Assembly: GCA_002427105.1 (NCBI GenBank) | Contig: DIPM01000020.1 | Coordinates: 1 to 7,615, forward strand | DNA length: 7,615 nt | Reading direction: 5' to 3' | From: Marinilabiliaceae bacterium UBA5488 | GTDB taxonomy: Bacteria > Bacteroidota > Bacteroidia > Bacteroidales > Marinilabiliaceae | Part shown: one piece after another, positions 5,012-7,615 of the stretch | How the letters are laid out: every line of letters begins with the position of its first letter | Numbering within the stretch: position 1 is the first letter of the stretch | Notes under the pieces: generated by a model | What the model was told of the DNA's origin: nothing | Seen by the model: the letters and a program-made list of their open reading frames with translations, nothing else | Databases searched by the model: none | Made by a program: the position numbers and the translations under genes

Positions 5012-7120
5012 ATGAGAAAATCAGGACTTTTTATTTTAACTGTATTAATTATGGCGTTTTCTGCGTGTACTGAGAAAGAGGCTAATCCCTTTTTTTCGGC
5101 ATATAATACCCCTAACGGCGTGCCTCCGTTTGAGTTGATTAAGAATGAGCATTTTCTGCCTGCTTTTGAAGAAGGTATGCGGCAGCAGAATGTTGAAGTG
5201 GATGAAATTATTAGCAATAGCGAGGCTCCCAATTTTGAGAATACTATTGGAGCCCTCGACTATAGTGGTGATTTGCTTAAGCGGGTAGCCTCTGTTTTTT
5301 ATAATTACAACTCGAGCAATACTTCCGACGAGATTCAGAGCATTGCCCAGGAAGTAGCCCCTAAGCTGTCGGCTCACTCAGACAATATCAGCCTTAACGC
5401 TGATTTGTTTAAGCGCATTGAAGCAGTTTACGTCAAGCGTGATACTCTGAATCTTAGTGAGGAGCAGGCCATGTTGCTTAAAGAAACCTACGAAGGGTTT
5501 GTGCGCAATGGTGCGGCTTTAGCGGCTGACAAGCAAGAGCGTTTCCGTGAGATTAATTCTGAGCTTTCGGTCTTAACGCTTCAATTTGGGCAGAATGTGC
5601 TAGCTGACGTTAACCAGTTTAAGCTTTTTGTGGATAATGAATCTGACCTTGCCGGATTGCCGCAGTCAGTCATCGATGCAGCCGCAACAGCCGCCGCCGC
5701 TGAAGGACAAGAAGGGAAGTGGCTTTTCACTTTGCAAAATCCCAGTGTGATGCCCTTTCTCAGCTATGCCGGGAATCGCGAATTGCGTGAGTTAATGGGA
5801 CGTGCCTATATTAATAGAGGCAATAATGATAATGAGTTTAATAACGGAAAGATAATTAACCGCATTGTAGAGCTTCGTTTGGAGCGTTCTCAGCTTCTTG
5901 GTCATTCCAACTATGCTGAATTTGCCTTGCAAAACCGTATGGCAGCCAATGTGGAGAATGTAGATTCATTTCTTAAACAAATTTGGGATGCAGCACTTCC
6001 GATAGCCGGTCAGGAGGCTGAACAGCTTCAAGCGATGATAGACAGCGAGGGCAATGATTTTGAGCTGGCCTTTTGGGATTGGCGATATTATGCTGAAAAG
6101 GTACGCATGGAAAAATACGCGCTTGACGAGTCGGAGTTGCGCCAATATTTTGAGGTGAATGCTGTTCGTGAAGGTATCTTTATGGTTGTAAACAAGCTTT
6201 ACGGGCTGAATTTTGTGCAGCGCGATGACGTGCCTCTCTACCATCAAGATGCTACAGCCTGGGAAGTTCAGGAAGCTGACAGCAGCTTTATAGGAATTTT
6301 GTTTTTGGATATGCATCCAAGAGCCAGCAAGCGTAGCGGAGCATGGATGAGCAGCTATCTGGATCAGCAGATTGACCGCTCGGGCGCTTTTATTCACCCC
6401 GTAATTACTGTGGTATGCAATTTTACCGAGCCTGTTGGTGATTTGCCGGCTCTTTTGAGCTTTGATGAAATGACAACATTTTTCCATGAGTTTGGCCATG
6501 CTATTCACGGACTGCTTTCAAAGACTACTTATCCCGGCCTTTCAGGTACTTCCGTGCCGCGCGACTTTGTTGAACTTCCCTCGCAGGTTATGGAGAACTG
6601 GGCGAAACATCCTGAAGTATTGAAAATGTTTGCCAGGCATTATCAAACAGGAGAAGTGATACCTGATGAGTTGATAGAGAAGGTTCAGAGAGCCTCAGAG
6701 TTTAATCAAGGGTTTGAAACAGTAGAGTTTATGGCTTCAGCCTTGCTCGATATGGAGTATCATACCCTTAGCTCTTACGAGCCTTTTGAGATAAATGATT
6801 TTGAAAGAAAGGTTATGGACAAATTCTCCATGCCCGGGGAGATTTATTTCCGTCATGGCAGCCCGCATTTTCAGCATATTTTCTCCGGTGGTTATTCAGC
6901 CGGGTATTACAGTTATATCTGGGCGGGAGTTCTTGATGCTGATGCTTTCGAGGCCTTTGTTGAAACAGGTAATCTCTTTGATAAGACAATGGCCACTAAA
7001 TTTCGCAAAGAAATATTGGAAAAAGGTGGTACGCGAGATGCAATGGAGATGTATAAAGCTTTCCGCGGCAGCGAGCCGGGTATAGAGCCGCTCCTGAAAC
7101 AACGGGGTTTGACAAGATAG
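5012..7120 (+). CDS. dcp: M3 family zinc metallopeptidase (Dcp/oligopeptidase A class), predicted lipoprotein
   Basis: The 702-aa protein matches the usual ~680-residue M3 length plus a signal. MRKSGLFILTVLIMAFSAC is a lipoprotein-type signal peptide with Cys19 as lipid site, so the mature enzyme is anchored in the periplasm or outer membrane. The zinc motif FFHEFGHAIHG gives ligands His492 and His496 and catalytic Glu493. The third ligand is Glu521 in DFVELPSQVMENW. The substrate-binding region HGSPHFQHIFSGGYSAGYYS (615-634) with its Tyr/His cluster is typical of peptidyl-dipeptidase Dcp. The N-terminal ~250 residues are the expected helical domain. The reaction is release of dipeptides or cleavage of short oligopeptides, serving peptide nutrition or turnover. 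It is monocistronic, with its own promoter upstream and a large hairpin downstream. Dcp is favoured over OpdA by overall wording and the signal peptide, but specificity is inferred. Confidence 0.93.
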   Translation: MRKSGLFILTVLIMAFSACTEKEANPFFSAYNTPNGVPPFELIKNEHFLPAFEEGMRQQNVEVDEIISNSEAPNFENTIGALDYSGDLLKRVASVFYNYNSSNTSDEIQSIAQEVAPKLSAHSDNISLNADLFKRIEAVYVKRDTLNLSEEQAMLLKETYEGFVRNGAALAADKQERFREINSELSVLTLQFGQNVLADVNQFKLFVDNESDLAGLPQSVIDAAATAAAAEGQEGKWLFTLQNPSVMPFLSYAGNRELRELMGRAYINRGNNDNEFNNGKIINRIVELRLERSQLLGHSNYAEFALQNRMAANVENVDSFLKQIWDAALPIAGQEAEQLQAMIDSEGNDFELAFWDWRYYAEKVRMEKYALDESELRQYFEVNAVREGIFMVVNKLYGLNFVQRDDVPLYHQDATAWEVQEADSSFIGILFLDMHPRASKRSGAWMSSYLDQQIDRSGAFIHPVITVVCNFTEPVGDLPALLSFDEMTTFFHEFGHAIHGLLSKTTYPGLSGTSVPRDFVELPSQVMENWAKHPEVLKMFARHYQTGEVIPDELIEKVQRASEFNQGFETVEFMASALLDMEYHTLSSYEPFEINDFERKVMDKFSMPGEIYFRHGSPHFQHIFSGGYSAGYYSYIWAGVLDADAFEAFVETGNLFDKTMATKFRKEILEKGGTRDAMEMYKAFRGSEPGIEPLLKQRGLTR

Positions 7121-7144
7121 TCTGTTGCCACGACAAGAGTTTAC

Positions 7145-7283
7145 GAGGGTGTCCAATAAGAAATTTATCCACAGATTACACAGATTCCCACAAATTAAAT
7201 GCCTTTATTCTCAGGTGTTTACGAACTTATGGTTTGTCTTTTCTGTGTAATTTGTGTCAATCTGTGGACTTTTAGACAGCCTC
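7145..7283. repeat. 139-bp imperfect inverted repeat (MITE-like or large terminator hairpin)
   Basis: The ends GAGGGTGTCCAA (7145-7156) and TTAGACAGCCTC (7272-7283) are inverted copies with two mismatches. Inside them TCCACAGATT (7168-7177) pairs exactly with AATCTGTGGA (7259-7268), and the pairing runs on imperfectly through ACACAGATT. GAGGCTGTC-type ends resemble those of several insertion sequences, so this may be a small non-autonomous element. I see no target-site duplication in the flanks. The right end is followed by TTTTT (7284-7288 region), so in RNA it could also act as terminator for the M3 peptidase gene, which stops 24 bp before it. No ORF is supported in 7121-7349. Confidence 0.55.
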
Positions 7284-7349
7284 TTTTTCAAATATTAATG
7301 TTTGCTTAAACGTTGAATAGATATTGTAATTCCTTATTGTCACAAGCAG

Positions 7350-7592
7350 TTAATCATAAATATCTTTCCTGTCCCCTGTTTCAATAACAGTAACGGTAAG
7401 TATATTGTCATTAATTTCATAAATAAGCCTATAGCTCCCTTCTCGAATCCGATAAGATGGTCTGCCTTTAAGTTTCTTGCAGCCAGGGGGACGTGGGTCT
7501 TTGGCTAAATTGGCAATAGAGGCCATAAGTTTTTGGTAATCCTTTTCAGGAATATTTCTTAAACGTTTAAATACAGCTTTTTCAATAAACAC
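7350..7592 (-). CDS. RelE-family toxin (type II TA), N-terminus possibly beyond the window
   Basis: The product reads FIEKAVFKRLRNIPEKDYQK at its start, then LAKDPRPPGCKKLKGRPSYR, IREGSYRLIYEINDN and ends GDRKDIYD. This is the standard RelE toxin layout: helix pair, the DPRPPGCKKLKG loop, the YRIR-x-G-x-YR-x-IYE strands with positively charged mRNA-contact residues, and the R-(K/R)-(D/E)-x-Y ending. Such toxins cleave mRNA on the ribosome and inhibit growth unless bound by an antitoxin. The indicated start is GTG at 7592. However the same frame stays open to the window edge (…FSAHYEVFIEK), and HYEVFIEK reads like native RelE sequence, so the real start may lie further upstream. The antitoxin would be expected upstream on the minus strand, outside the window. 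It converges with the M3 peptidase gene across the 7145-7283 inverted repeat. Confidence 0.88.
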   Translation of the reverse strand: MFIEKAVFKRLRNIPEKDYQKLMASIANLAKDPRPPGCKKLKGRPSYRIREGSYRLIYEINDNILTVTVIETGDRKDIYD

Positions 7593-7615
7593 TTCATAGT
7601 GTGCCGAGAAGCAGA

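Noticed and set aside
5966..6508. 180-codon open frame on the minus strand inside the M3 peptidase gene
   Set aside because: It is antisense to strongly motif-supported M3 sequence, shows no recognisable domain, and its composition follows from the opposite strand.
1..7615. CRISPR array, tRNA, rRNA, integrase or complete IS transposase
   Set aside because: I found no regularly spaced short repeats, cloverleaf-like sequence, rRNA sequence or recombinase motifs in either strand.

Overview
The window looks like part of a Bacteroidetes (Bacteroidia-type) chromosome. The evidence is RHS core wording typical of that phylum (YLYTGKELDVLTGLYYY and VDPWAEKYPSWSPYNY), a full-length DUF2851 protein, a TTTG / TAnnTTTG promoter, AT-rich translation starts with little Shine-Dalgarno signal, and several predicted lipoproteins. 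There are no tRNA, rRNA or CRISPR features.

Positions 1-2775 (+ strand) are the 3' end of a polymorphic-toxin (RHS) locus laid out as two consecutive toxin/immunity-like pairs. Pair 1 is an RHS core, broken by an apparent one-base insertion near 109-111, leading into a C-terminal domain with a metzincin-like zinc site (HELLHTVRLDH plus an NIMNYS Met-turn). A Cys-rich lipoprotein resembling a TonB C-terminal domain follows. Pair 2 starts with a second, headless copy of the end of the RHS core (from about 1389). It is fused in the same frame, across a single TAA codon, to an NlpC/P60/CHAP-like Cys-His hydrolase, and a 213-aa lipoprotein begins 3 bp after it. A GAAA-capped hairpin with a T-run closes the array. 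My inference is that this is an array of displaced toxin cassettes: secreted enzymes acting on periplasmic targets, each followed by a membrane-anchored candidate immunity protein.

Positions 2841-3364 (- strand) hold a type II toxin-antitoxin pair, antitoxin first, with ATGA overlap to a RelE/ParE-type toxin. Positions 3500-4771 (- strand) hold a DUF2851 housekeeping-type protein of unknown function with a C-terminal Cys cluster. A 240-bp divergent spacer (4772-5011) carries a good Bacteroidetes promoter and a 12-bp palindrome. Positions 5012-7120 (+ strand) encode a lipoprotein-type M3 metallopeptidase (Dcp/oligopeptidase A class). The 229-bp gap after it contains a 139-bp imperfect inverted repeat that resembles a MITE or a large terminator. 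The right edge (7350-7615, - strand) holds a second RelE-type toxin whose N-terminus may lie outside the window.

The most unusual content is the zincin toxin paired with a TonB-CTD-like lipoprotein, and the decayed but still readable tandem RHS cassette structure.
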